DNA of 64,000 bases from Toxonevra muliebris. Lineage: Eukaryota > Arthropoda > Insecta > Diptera > Pallopteridae. The position numbers and the translations under genes are program-made. Location of the stretch: positions 72,978,400 to 73,042,399 of the forward strand of contig OY829328.1 in the NCBI GenBank assembly GCA_963691655.1, read 5' to 3'. This document shows positions 10,981 to 62,488 of this stretch, piece by piece. Positions within the stretch are counted from its first letter, which is position 1. Every line of letters starts with the position of its first letter. The notes beneath the pieces were generated by a model. It was given only the letters and a program-made list of their open reading frames with translations. It had not been told where the DNA came from and did not search any database.

Positions 10981-12836
10981 CTGACAGTCTGACAGCTATT
11001 TGAAACCAAAATCTATTCATTTGACATTTGAATCGTCTTAAAAAATTACGATGAATACAAATGAACGCTTCCGCTTTAAGTCGAAGAGAAAAAATTCAAT
11101 ACTAACATTTCGGCACACAAGCAACACTGTCCCCGAGTCGAAGATGAAAACTGAAGCAAAGGTAACAAGAAAAGACAGCAACAAAGGCAAAACGAAGAGA
11201 ACTTTTTGTCCAACGCCATTGCGGTTGGTTGTCATTTTCGTCGTCGCGGTGCAGATGAGTGTTTTTTCAATTAAAAATTTGTGTATTGAAAGATTTTAAT
11301 TGAAAAAAATAAATGCAAAGGAGAAATGTAATACAATTAATATCAACGAATACAAGAGCAGTGTAAAAATAACGAAAATAAAAAATCTACACTGCATGAA
11401 AATAGTGAAATTTAGTGCTAGAAAAAAAAGGGTGAATTCAAAAAGAAAGAAAGAAAATTGCACACAAATGTTTTTGAGAGCAAAGTAGAAAAAAAGTGAA
11501 TTTTGAAAAGGCAAAATTAATACGAGAAAAGAGTGTAAAATTCATTAAAATAATTAAAAAGTGAACGCGTTTATAATCTCATAAAGATTGCAAATAGAAA
11601 TACGAGAAGATAAATCAAATAAATATGTAATCGTAGGAATAAGTTTTTTTTTATGATTTTCGATTTTGTGCATAAATGGAATTGCTTAAAAATAGCTGGT
11701 CGTTTGATTTTGGCCGCCCCCTCACATTTATCACGCACAAAAATTCTTGCCCTGTCTTCGTCGTCGCTGCTGCCGACGCCGCTGTCGCCGCTGCCGTGCT
11801 TGTTGTCGGTCTTCGGTCTTTAGCGACATTCCAAATTGGCAACAAGAAAAAGGCGAAAAACGAGATTTTTTTTTTGTATTTGTTGTATTTTTGCGCTTTT
11901 ACATTTTACACAATCTTTCTTCGTAATTTTCCTTTTCTGCTGCATTTCCTTCATGCATGCAGCATGCATTCCAGGGATGGTAGAATAATGCATTATCATT
12001 GCAGCATAGATTTTTTTTGTTTGTTATATACTTTTTCTATTAATTTCTTCAACGCTATCGCTTCGCCGGGAAATATTTTAAATTTTTACTCACCCTCGAG
12101 CTGTTATTTTTTGAAATGTTATTCCCCCACATATAATTTTCTTAATTGCTTCCCAATAATAAATTATGTATTTACAATAAAAACATAACCGCTAACGATA
12201 ATATATAATTCAATTGCATCTTCCATCATTTTGTCATACTTTGGCCCCTTTCGTTCTCTAATCTCTTCCATTTCTCTTTATCTCCCTGTCCTCTCCAACA
12301 CTATCGCATCGACTTCGAGATGTCATCGTCATCTCTTTTAATAATACAACAACAAAAAGTAAAAACATTCCAAACCAAAAACGAAAAAAAAAATCCAGTA
12401 TATAGTAAAATGAAATGGAAAAATGCTCAAAACGAATTGAATTCGATACAACAACAATGCAGCCAGTCAGTATACAAAAAAAAAATTGTTCGAGAACAAA
12501 AACCTCAGCGGCTGACGGCAACAACAACAACAAGTACAACAATGATAATTCGGCGGAATATACCGACCCCGAACAGCAGCAGCGAATGTCGTGGGGGAAA
12601 AATAAACAACGACGACGACGACAACATCGCAGCGTTGCCAGATATAAATATTTTTGTGTAGTCTGCATGAATTTTCTTCTCATATGCAAAATTAGATCTG
12701 TCCCTTTTTGGACTAAAAAGTGTCAAATAGAAAAAATTCCCTCAGTAAGAGACAGAAATTGGAAAAAAGTACGGGAACGCGTAAAACCAAAATGTTTGTT
12801 GTTGACAAATTTTTCTTTTTCATAGAAAATATTTCT
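10981..12836 (+). promoter_or_regulatory. 5'-leader-like DNA, candidate distal drk exon or regulatory region
   Basis: This stretch lacks transposon signatures and looks like fly 5' UTR DNA on the + strand. It is A-rich with AAAGTGAA and AAAGTGTAAAAT words (11460-11570), CAA repeats (12520-12540), GAC repeats near 12610, and GCTGCCGACGCCGCTG near 11766. Several open frames (11051-11299, 11676-12188, 12415-12825) are short, compositionally biased and unlike any family I know, so I do not call them genes. A donor-like GTAAGA at 12746 and an acceptor ending 15689 would allow splicing to the drk leader. No transcript evidence is available. Confidence 0.35.
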
Positions 12837-12847
12837 CGAAAAACAAA

Positions 12848-13155
12848 GGTTAGGTTAGGTTGGAGTGGCTGTCGAGAGACACACTTAGGCCTGAACGGCC
12901 CATTGTGATACCACATAGTTGGACCTACAGTTTAACGCCGATTCCGAACGGCGGTGTGGCAATTTTTTATCGGCTTGGTGGTTTTGCCATTACCAACCAA
13001 TGTGTGTACTTGTACACTATCTTATAATTCTCATACACTTCATATTGATAGTGAATATAAGAAAGTAATGAAAATTAACCACCAGACGAAGATGGGAATC
13101 GAACCCGAACCTCCCAGATGAAAGTCTAGTGCACTATCCACTAGGCTATCGAGGT
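12848..13155 (-). mobile_element. tRNA-derived SINE with 11-bp target duplication
   Basis: Read on the - strand, the head (13155 down to about 13085) is tRNA-like. It has A box TAGCCTAGTGG (13138-13148) and B box GGTTCGATTCC (13095-13105), and the anticodon-loop region CTTTCAT suggests a tRNA-Glu(TTC) ancestor. The body continues to a tail ending CCAACCTAACCTAACC. The insertion is flanked by an exact duplication CGAAAAACAAA (12837-12847 and 13156-13166). The stem pairings of a real tRNA are not kept, so this is not a tRNA gene. Its 3' part resembles the 3' end of the LINE at 55185-55624. Confidence 0.85.
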
Positions 13156-13166
13156 CGAAAAACAAA

Positions 13167-15384
13167 AGAAACTTAAAAAATTGAAAGTAATTTGAATCAA
13201 AAAAAAAAAAACATTAAAAAATTCTTGGAAAATGCTTTTGCCAATTAGCATTTTGTAAATTTATTTGTTTCTCACAATAATTAATTTTATTATTTTATAT
13301 TTTGTAGTTTGTTGTTATCGTCAGCTGATAGTTTGTTCAACAGTTTGACACTTTTCAAGTTTTTGCCAGCAGAAATTTCTCAAAAAAAAAAAAACATTAA
13401 ACTTCTGACATTGCCTCTGAAACTCGGTGTCGTATCCTCTTATTTGTCATAAATTCTCTAATTTTTCATATAAAATTATATGACATTATGATTATATGAC
13501 AGTATGTATATGACAGCTTCTAAATCGGGAGTGATTAACCTTATTTTAATAAGCACTAAGCGCTGAGGCCCTTGACATTGTTGGTCATGGGCACAAGTTG
13601 TAGTTGTTTCAAAATAAAATGAAAACCTGGCAGCGAGAGAATAAAATTTGACCAGCTTGGTCACCAAATTATTCGGCTTTCTTCACCAAATCATGAGAAC
13701 AAACCAGCGTTACATTGGGAATTTATTCAATTAATTTATTTTTAGGAGCAAAAATAGTACACTTTTGGTGCAAAATGTCTCTAGATTTAATTAAAACCGA
13801 TTTTCTAGTAACATTTATTATTATTGCTTACGGTTTGTGTTGCTCCCAAAAGAATTGAATAAAAATATAGGAATTATAAAGAATTAAAATAAAGGTGCAA
13901 ATAAAAAAGAGCGTTCTAGTGATCGGGGGATCGTTTGACCGTCAGCATAACATACTTTGATCAGAGAGTTTAATCAATCATCATAAAAAGAGCACAAAAA
14001 GTGACATGACCGAGGATCATTTGACCGTCAACATAACATCGCACAGTGTAGCGAGTATGGACAAAATACCCAAATTGCGATATTAGAAAAATTGAAAATT
14101 TGGGTATACGGTTTGCATAACAAAAGTTTAGTTAAGAAAAATCCAAAATATTGTTACAAAATATTTATGAAAAAAAGGCGTTCAAAGTCACTTATTTTTA
14201 TGTCTTCATTCTACCATATTGCAAAGTCAAATTTATGCTTCATCTTTGAATTTCGATAACTTGAGTGTAAATCGATATATGAATCAAGAGTGTTGATAAC
14301 ATATAATTAGGTAATTTTTTAAAACTAGCAATGCGAAATTTGCATATACCTTTTTGACGTCTGATTTTTACCGATATTGTAAAGCAATGTAAAGAAAGCA
14401 TTCCAAAATAATTAAAAGTCTGAACTTTAAAGTTAAAAAAACACTTCTTAACACCTTCGTTTTTTTTTTTTATATTTCTTTCAAGCAAGTATGTAGTATG
14501 TAGATTAATATTTGAAAGATTCAGCTGCTTTCGTCTGCTTTTTCTGAAGATATACAACTTTTAGTACCTGTGTGGGAATTAGCGCGGTTTTTAATGCTTG
14601 GTTGCAAGTAAAAAGCAATTAGCAAGCCAACACGTTTAATGGTGTAAAAAAATTCATTGAGAAAGAGCTTGACAGTCTAGGAGAGAAAAAATGTGAGAAA
14701 TTGAGGCTTATGATCTTGAAATTTAGTATCAGTTAGAATGTATGGGGTCGGGAAAGGTAGGCCTAAGTTATATGAAGAAGGGTGTGAGAGAACGGAAAAA
14801 CAAAGAGTAGATGAGCTTATAGCTTGAAGCTATCCCGAATAAATAATGAAAGTTGCAGCTTAGTTGTTTACAGATAAGAAGCTAACAACAGACAAAAAGC
14901 TGGGAAAAATGGAGATGAAATAGAACAATTCATATTGTCAGAATCAAATAATGTCACAGAGAACGATAACAGTAAGGTTTCTCCAGATAGGTAATCTAGC
15001 GATGATGATGAAAGTTAAAGTGACTAATTGTTTTTCAATGTTTACTTTTGAAATACGGGATTAAATGTAAATGGATATCAATATGAAATATGAAATTTGT
15101 ATGTATTTAAATCCCACATTTAATTTTTTTAATGTGAAAGGTGGGCGTAGCCGATAGCAAAATAGTTTCATAGGCACTTCTTAGTAATCTTGGAGATGAT
15201 TTTGAAGAATTTTTAACTTTCTGCCGTTATTTATTTTGATATTACATTTTTTTTCTTTAAAAAAATTTAAAAAGTTATAGGAGAGGTGGACGTGGCTTCG
15301 TTGCTCATAAAAACGATGTGTACAAAATTTCATGAGTCTACAATAACTCGATAACTCCTTCTATTTTTGTCCGTTCACTACATG
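13167..15384. other. Intergenic with short dispersed repeats
   Basis: Two related units carrying GATC(A/G)TTTGACCGTC and CATAACAT at about 13920-13955 and 14008-14040 match a third at 6010-6045. Around 15137-15365, words such as GTGGGCGTAGCCG and ACAAAATTTCATGAGTCTA are typical of an ancient dispersed fly repeat. No coding frame was recognised. Confidence 0.45.
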
Positions 15385-15947
15385 AACTCGTCACACTGCA
15401 TCGCCCCAACTAATACCATTTTGTTACTACATATTATTTCAATCTGGCAACCTTATGCTGCGAGTATCTGCTGCTGCTGCTGCAAGTGTGCAAGTGTCAC
15501 CGATTATACTTTATTCGTGAGATACGTCGTTGGTTAGTCGCCGCGCTGCGCTCACTATTTTCAATTTCCTTAAATAGCACAAGTAGCAAAAAAAAAAAAA
15601 ATTAAACGAATAATTTGGAATGTGGCATATCTAAAATAAATTATTTATAAACATTTTACCTATTTCTAAATTTTCTTTTATCAATTTAGATAAGAAAGAT
15701 TTTGCAAATTTAATTTAAGTTTAAAATACAAAATAAAATAGAACATAAAACAAAAAACACCAAAATTTATTAATAAACAACGAAGGCTGATAAAAAAAAA
15801 AAAAACAAAATAAAAAAAAAAAAAAAAAAAACATTTTCATATTGGATTAACGAGGGACACAACAAACAAAAGCAAACAAAAAGGAAAGCAGCAACAGAGC
15901 ACAACAACAGCAAACAACCACACAAGTAAAAACCAATCACAACAACA
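15385..15947 (+). promoter_or_regulatory. Probable drk proximal promoter and 5' leader
   Basis: This is a GC-richer stretch just upstream of the ATG. CGTCACACTG at 15389-15398 resembles the fly core-promoter Motif 1 (M1BP site), which is typical of broadly expressed genes. CTG repeats (15470-15483) and a GC-rich patch near 15535-15550 follow. From 15690 the DNA is A-rich and CAA-rich, as in fly 5' UTRs, up to the Kozak site. A good splice acceptor (TTTTCTTTTATCAATTTAG, ending 15689) leaves open that part of the leader is a spliced exon joined to a more distal first exon. The start site itself cannot be fixed from sequence. Confidence 0.5.
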
Positions 15948-56541
<40,594 letters not shown>

Positions 56542-57230
56542 TAAAATACTACTACTACTACAAAATACGCGCAACCCATATATACACAAACACACACACA
56601 AGCACCACAGAATCACATAAACACATACATGCATATAGCATAACCTAAAAGAAGTGAGAAAAGAAATGCGAGTAACAGTACTATAGAGAAACAGAAACAA
56701 CAACCGATTTCCAAACTCACACTAGACACACTCAAAACACAAAAATAAACGACAACACTAAAACCACCAACACCACCACAATAACAACAACAACAACGTG
56801 TAACAAAAAACACAATTTAAAATTTAAAAATAATATTTAAAATGCATTTTCTTTTTTGTTTATTTTTTTTTTTTTTTTTTTTGAAAACATTAATATATTT
56901 TTATATTTTTATTTTTTTTCTTCCATACTTTTATAAAGAAAACAGAAAACAATATTAAAATTTTTAATATAATTTGTCTATTTTTTTTTTTTTTTTAATT
57001 TTCTGCAATATTTTTTTTTTACCGCTATATATAAAAATATCATAATTTAGTAATTTTTTTTATTGTGTGTGCAAACATTTTTATGTATGTATTAAAATAA
57101 TAATTTTATATGTTTTTTGCATAAAAACACATGAAATTTTTTAAAAGTTTTAGCTCAAAACATTTCGCACAATGATCTTTTTGATCACTGTTTTTGCATA
57201 TATGGTTTGAATAAAATATGTATTTCTAAA
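56542..57230 (+). other. Probable drk 3' UTR with poly(A) signals
   Basis: Beginning at the stop codon the DNA is CA-rich with CAA repeats, then T-rich, and has no coding signal. Candidate poly(A) signals are ATTAAA near 57091 and AATAAA at 57210-57215. A recognisable tandem array and MITEs start only after about 57.5 kb, which fits an end near 57.2 kb. Longer 3' ends are possible, since many AATAAA motifs occur at 59.2-59.8 kb. Confidence 0.5.
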
Positions 57231-57514
57231 TTCTGTTACGATTTTAACTGTTTTGTAATCATATTCGAGTTTTTTTTTTAGATAGTATCATAATATTCAA
57301 GCTCTTTTTATATAGCATCATAATAATAAACACATTGCATCAAATATATTTACATATCTCTGGCAAGCATTTCGCAATGGAAAAGAATATGGGATGAAGT
57401 TTCATTTACTTCAGAGGAGCCTCTCTTGGTTAGCAATGCCTGACCTGTCTGACAAATCTCTAAATGAATAGAACAAACAAATTTACAAGCATAGAAATAG
57501 AAATTTATTTAGAA

Positions 57515-57830
57515 TCTGACCTGAAACCGTTTGAAATATGGTTCGATCAGAAATTTTTCTTTAAGCTGACCTGAAATCGGTCCATGATCTAATTGGAAGT
57601 TGATATATGATCTGATCTGAAATTGATCTACGATCTGATATGAAATTAAACTGTGATCTGATTCGAAATTTATATAGAATCTGACCTGAAATCTATCTAT
57701 GATCTGGTCCGAGATTGATCTATGAACTGATCTGAAATGAGTTGATGATCAAATATGAAATTGATCTATGATCTAATCAGATCCATAATTGATCTACAAT
57801 TCGATCTCAAATTCGTTAATAATCTCTTAC
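57515..57830. repeat. Tandem array of GATCTGATCTGAAATT-type units
   Basis: About 12 diverged units of roughly 23-25 bp, such as GATCTGATCTGAAATTGATC and GAATCTGACCTGAAATC, lie directly upstream of the hAT MITE at 57844. The word resembles the reverse complement of units at 3830-4330. Confidence 0.8.
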
Positions 57831-57843
57831 ATTTTATTCAGAG

Positions 57844-58079
57844 CAGAGTTGCCCATGGCATATGCACTTGGTGCACATTTGTTTTTGTAAAAGTATTTAG
57901 GCATAAGCTGACCATTTCTCATCTCTCTTTTTTTCTTCCTTTCCAAAGAGCAACGCAACACTTTCGTATGCTTTGTTGGTCTTCAATGTATATTTTGTTG
58001 TTGTCTAACAGATGAGTTTATAATAATAAATAATTGTATTGGTGTTTGCACTTCCATAGGAAACTTTTGGGCACCCCTA
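57844..58079. mobile_element. hAT MITE family H3, copy 1
   Basis: Starts CAGAGTTGCCCATGGC and ends TTGGGCACCCCT(A). The flanks ATTCAGAG (57836-57843) and ATTTAGAG (58080-58087) match at 7 of 8 positions. The interior GCACATTTGTTTTTGTAAAA and TTGGTGTTTGCACTTCCAT-like sequence match copy 2. It is about 100 bp shorter than copy 2. Confidence 0.75.
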
Positions 58080-58096
58080 ATTTAGAGCTTTTAAAT

Positions 58097-58435
58097 CAGG
58101 GATGCCCACGTCATATACACTCACTCGCACATTTGTTTTTGTAAAAGCACTAAGGTTTATGCTGTACATTCTAGTACACACACATAACACTCCGCATTAA
58201 GCAATACGAAATACACAAACAATTTTGTCTTTTTCGTTTCTCATCTCTCTTCTTTGCCTTTTCCAAACAGCAAAGCAACAACACTTTCGTGTGTTTTGTT
58301 GGTACACATTTGGGGACAATTATATTCAACGCAGATTTTGTTGTTGTCTAAAGTATGATTTTTTATTCCTTTATTATAATAAAGTTTATATGTATTGGTG
58401 TTTGCACTTCCATAAGAAACATTTGGACACCCCTG
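58097..58435. mobile_element. hAT MITE family H3, copy 2
   Basis: Starts CAGGGATGCCCACG and ends TTTGGACACCCCTG. It is followed by ATTTAGAGCTATTAAAT, nearly the same as the sequence that follows copy 1 (ATTTAGAGCTTTTAAAT). The pair with shared flank suggests segmental duplication rather than two independent insertions. Confidence 0.75.
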
Positions 58436-58452
58436 ATTTAGAGCTATTAAAT

Positions 58453-61090
58453 ACTCTCTTCAGCTTCTCTAATATTTATTGGCATTGGTCTTGCGATTCG
58501 ATTATGATTGAAATGGAGAATTAAGTTTTACATAAATGTAAATTCAATCTCATTTATTCGTTTCATTATTTATTTAATGCCATTGCCACTCTACTCTAAG
58601 AATAAAAATATTTTGAATTTGTTTCAAGCTATTTTCAAGAAATCTGTTTAACTAAAAAAAGAAAAAACTAAACACGCTTAAAAAGAAAAAAGTTAAAATC
58701 GTACTATATAGAAGAGAAATATTCTTGTTTATGAGTGAATTCACCGACAACGATCGCTCACTGCGCTTTTTTTTTTTTTTGCATTGCCTTAGCATTGAAA
58801 TAATTTTTTTTAATCTAGCAAAAAATTTAATTTTTCAATTACTGAGATGATATTTTTATAGAAAAAAAAAAAAAACAAAAAAGTTTAAACAACAATAAAA
58901 TAAAAAAAATGCAAACATAGAAATAAATTTCGAAATTTGTAAAATTATTATTTTTTTATTTAATATTAATAACACAATCACATTTATTATAGTTAAAATT
59001 TAACTTTGGGCCAATTTTTTTCAATTTTTTATTTTCTTAGCATTTTTTCTTTTTTTTTTAATTTTATTTTTTAATTGTTTTTTTTTCTCTTTTTTAATTT
59101 TATATTTTAATATTTGTAAGAAAATTCATTTTGTGAATATATTTTATTATTTCTAAGTTATAGTTATTGTCATTTACACATTATTTTATATTTAGTATTT
59201 TGTATCTGTAGATACATTATGCATACATATATATGAAATAATGAAAAACAAAAAATTATGTGCTATTTAAAGAAATAAAAACAAACAAAAGAAATATACA
59301 AATAATATTGTCATTATAAACTATAAATAATAAAATCTAAAATTACTTTAACTTTATGAAAGAAACAAAAAAAAAACATATATACATTTATATGTACATA
59401 TATACATGAATATATGTATGTATGTGTATTTGTATGTAACGCAATATGCATGCAATTTAATGATAATAGCATTAAAAAGTAAAACAAGTAAAAGAAAACA
59501 AAACAAACAAAAAAAAAGCACTACACAAAATATTTTGCAGCACAAGATCTATTTCTTTTTTTTTTTTTGTAATAGTTTTATTTTTTTTTTGTTTTTTTTT
59601 TAAATGGAAAAAAAAACACAAAAATAAAAATATGATAATTATAATTTGCATAAATTATATTATACATACATTTATATGCCTTGATATAATAATAATAAAA
59701 TTAATAATAATAATATTAATTATTAATAAAATAAAATTTTTTCAAATAAAATATTTAATATTTTACAAAATTGGTTTTTATTTTCGGACATTGATTTTTT
59801 TTATAAATTAATATTTACACAAACACATATCTGCAGTATAGTTCCTCGTTATGTCTTAGTGTTGTTTTTTTTTTCTTTTTTTTTTTTTAATTTTATACCA
59901 TAATATGGTAACTATAAATATCAAATTTTAAATTTGTCCTGAAATTTATTTTTGTTTTAAAAATGCAATGCAATTTGTAATAAAAATAATTTTCTTTTCT
60001 CTAAAGTATGAATCAAATAATGTAATCTTCTTTACTATAAAACTAAGATGAGCAACAATTAAGAATGAATTCTTTTTTAAAGCGATTGGAACGATTGGGA
60101 ATTGAAACAAAAAATTTTGTTCACAAAAATTTCTGGATATTAAGAGAAGAGCCTCGTCGTTGGAAACAAATAATATACAGAGAATGGACACTTCGCCTTT
60201 CTCACCAATACACATAAAAAACTAATATAAAAAATATGCTGCATTAGTATGCGGAGGCCTGTGTAATGCCAACTACGAATGCAACAACTCACTCAATTTC
60301 TATTTAGGTAGTAAGACTGAAAATTACAAAAACAACAACAAGCTTAAATTCACTGCACTACGAATGCAACAATGTGTGATAACACTGAAGAAACAATTTA
60401 CACGCAATCACACTTATTGTAGGTATGTATGTGTGTGAACACAAAAAATAAAAATTTGTTGACAGTTATGACGTTTTAAATAGAGAGTCCATTCTCTGTA
60501 TATTCTCTGGTTTGAAACTTTCAAGTTTAGTATAATCAACTCGAGAAGTTTTTCGCTGCTTTAATGAATATAAAAATTGATGAAAAAATTTTTACATAAA
60601 TAAAAAATAATATTTAATTGGTCGTCGTTTACGACGGCTTGCGCTGCTGTAGGCGCTTCACTGTGTACACGATGTTTACACCTGGAACAAGCAGGTGCAC
60701 TAACATATTTGTAAAGCTTTATAAAAGTATCTCCTTTTTTGAATCCAAAATATCACAGAAATATCGAAAATTTAAATGTTATGAGTATTTTTGAATTTTA
60801 CGGTTGAAATTTGCTACTTGTTTAAAAAAAAATCTGTTTTATTTAATTTAAGTTCAAACAGAAATAAAACTCATAAGCTTTAAAATTAGAATTAGAAAGG
60901 ATTTGAACTCTTTCAATCGTGTACATGTATTTAAAAAATACTGTTTCTAGAAAATCGCCTTCAAAGATATCGCTTGCTTGTCTCGTGTGCGCACGGTCTG
61001 TTAGATGCCGTAGTTGCAAAAGTATTGTACTTCGAATTCCAATATGAAATTTTGTTGCAATATTTTTGAATGTATCCATTACACAGCCAC
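58453..61090. other. Downstream of drk, AT-rich, no gene seen
   Basis: Extreme A/T-rich DNA (58770-59900) with many AATAAA words and homopolymers. Short frames at 59946-60215 and 60843-61094 have no recognisable family. Confidence 0.55.
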
Positions 61091-61096
61091 ACAAAA

Positions 61097-61690
61097 AAAA
61101 GTTTTTTCGAGTTCGGGAGCCAAACTATGTTTATTATATATTTTTTGGGTCCCCGAATCTGAATCCGAGGTCCAACAAATCTGAGCACGTCAGCGTTATG
61201 ACATAACCTAAAAAATTTTGTTTTCGGATCTGGAGATCAGACTTTGTTTACTATATTTTTGGGGTCGCTAAACCCGAATCCGAGGCGCAAAAAACCCCCA
61301 CACGTCAGAGTTCGGTTGCAACCTCAAAAAACCTCATACAATTTTTTTTCGAACCCGGTGGTAAGACGATGTGTACTATATTTTTGGGATCGTTGAATCC
61401 GAATTCGAGGTCCAAGAAACTCCAGAATGTCAGGTTTCCAACTTAGCTTAGATAACGAGGTATTTTGCAGGTTATGTCGAGAACCTGACACGCTGGGGTT
61501 TTTTAGATTCAGATATTCCAAAAACGTATAGTAAACATACTCTGATAAAAAAAAATTGTATGAGGTTTTTGAGGTTATGTCAGAACCCTGACGTGCTGGG
61601 ATTTTTTAGACCTCGGGTTCGGATTCAGCGATCCCAAAAACGTGTAGTAAACATGATCTGACCTCCAAACCCGAAAAAACTTCTTTTTTT
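61097..61690. repeat. Two-directional array of about 122-bp repeats
   Basis: Three + oriented units begin near 61097, 61219 and 61345, with shared words TTTACTATATTTTTGGGGTC, GAATCCGAGG(T/C) and CACGTCAG. Two inverted units follow at about 61470-61555 and 61560-61690 (CCCTGACGTGCTGGGATTTT, CGGATTCAGCGATCCCAAAA). The whole can fold on itself. Related units are at 18725-18910. Confidence 0.8.
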
Positions 61691-62480
61691 TAGTGTATGT
61701 GCTATTATGACACCTTCCAAAAAAAATATATTCTTTGAACCTCGAGCCTTGTTTACATCAAACAATATTCTGAAGATAATTGAGTATACTTGTTAGCTGT
61801 TAAAAAGTTGAAAACTTGTCTATGTGGCGTAGATGCCCAAAAAATTGTCAGGGCAATTTATTTCTAATAAAATGTCGGGCACTTAAATTTTTCAAATTGC
61901 TCGGTGTGTTCTACTTTGTTTTTGTTTTCTCTCACATTCGACTGAAACGTCAAATTACTGTCTCATTTATTCAGCCCTATTCTAAATATTCTTGAAATTT
62001 CTTTCCCCGGGAAAATTTGTTTATTTTTCCTTCTTTTCTTATGGAAATATGGGGGGAACGAAACAAATTTTCAGGGAGATTGCATTTCCTGAATATTTAG
62101 AATATGGCTAAAATCCGAGACGGAGTGGAAGACGATGAAAAAATTGTGAGTGTATCAGTGAAAAAATGTATATGTGTTGCTATTTTCTTAGCAAAACTCT
62201 CTGATGTAAATGCTAAGTAAAGGATGAAGTTTGTAATTATTTTCACTGAAATGATTGAAAGAATGCAATTTTCTTCTGCAAACTTGAATTTAGAAAATGT
62301 TTGCAATTGAATCATTAAACTTTAAGGGTATTAAAGAAAGCTACATTCAATTGATGATTGAGAAAATGTTTCTCTTAACTTTCTTTCTACTTTTATTTCT
62401 TTACTCACTCTCACAATGAACACGATATGCTCGGGTGGCAATTAAATACGTTTAAAAATTAAACATGCAAATGCTGTAAG
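61691..62480. other. Intergenic, one small palindromic element
   Basis: Apart from the inverted repeat listed at 61973-62109, nothing recognisable was seen. Confidence 0.5.
61973..62109. repeat. Palindromic MITE-like element
   Basis: AGCCCTATTCTAAATATTC at the left and GAATATTTAGAATATGGCT at the right are inverted, with inner CGGGAAAATTTGTTT and AAACAAATTTTCAGGG also complementary. It is 137 bp and non-coding. Confidence 0.6.
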
Positions 62481-62488
62481 CTATGGGG

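Noticed and set aside
11676..12188. A 170-codon frame with Ala/Val and Phe-rich stretches
   Set aside because: The hydrophobic look comes from T-rich DNA and a GCC/GTC repeat patch. There is no start context, domain or codon bias.
12415..12825. A 136-codon Asn/Gln/Arg-rich frame as a gene
   Set aside because: It is compositionally biased (AAC/CAA repeats), overlaps other open frames on both strands and shows no family motif.
12848..12862. Telomere repeats (TTAGG)n at several places
   Set aside because: Only two or three units occur, always at retroposon ends, and Diptera do not use this telomere. They are retroposon tails.
13085..13155. A tRNA gene
   Set aside because: A and B boxes are good, but acceptor and anticodon stems do not pair properly, and the segment is the head of a 308-bp insertion with target duplication, so it is a SINE.
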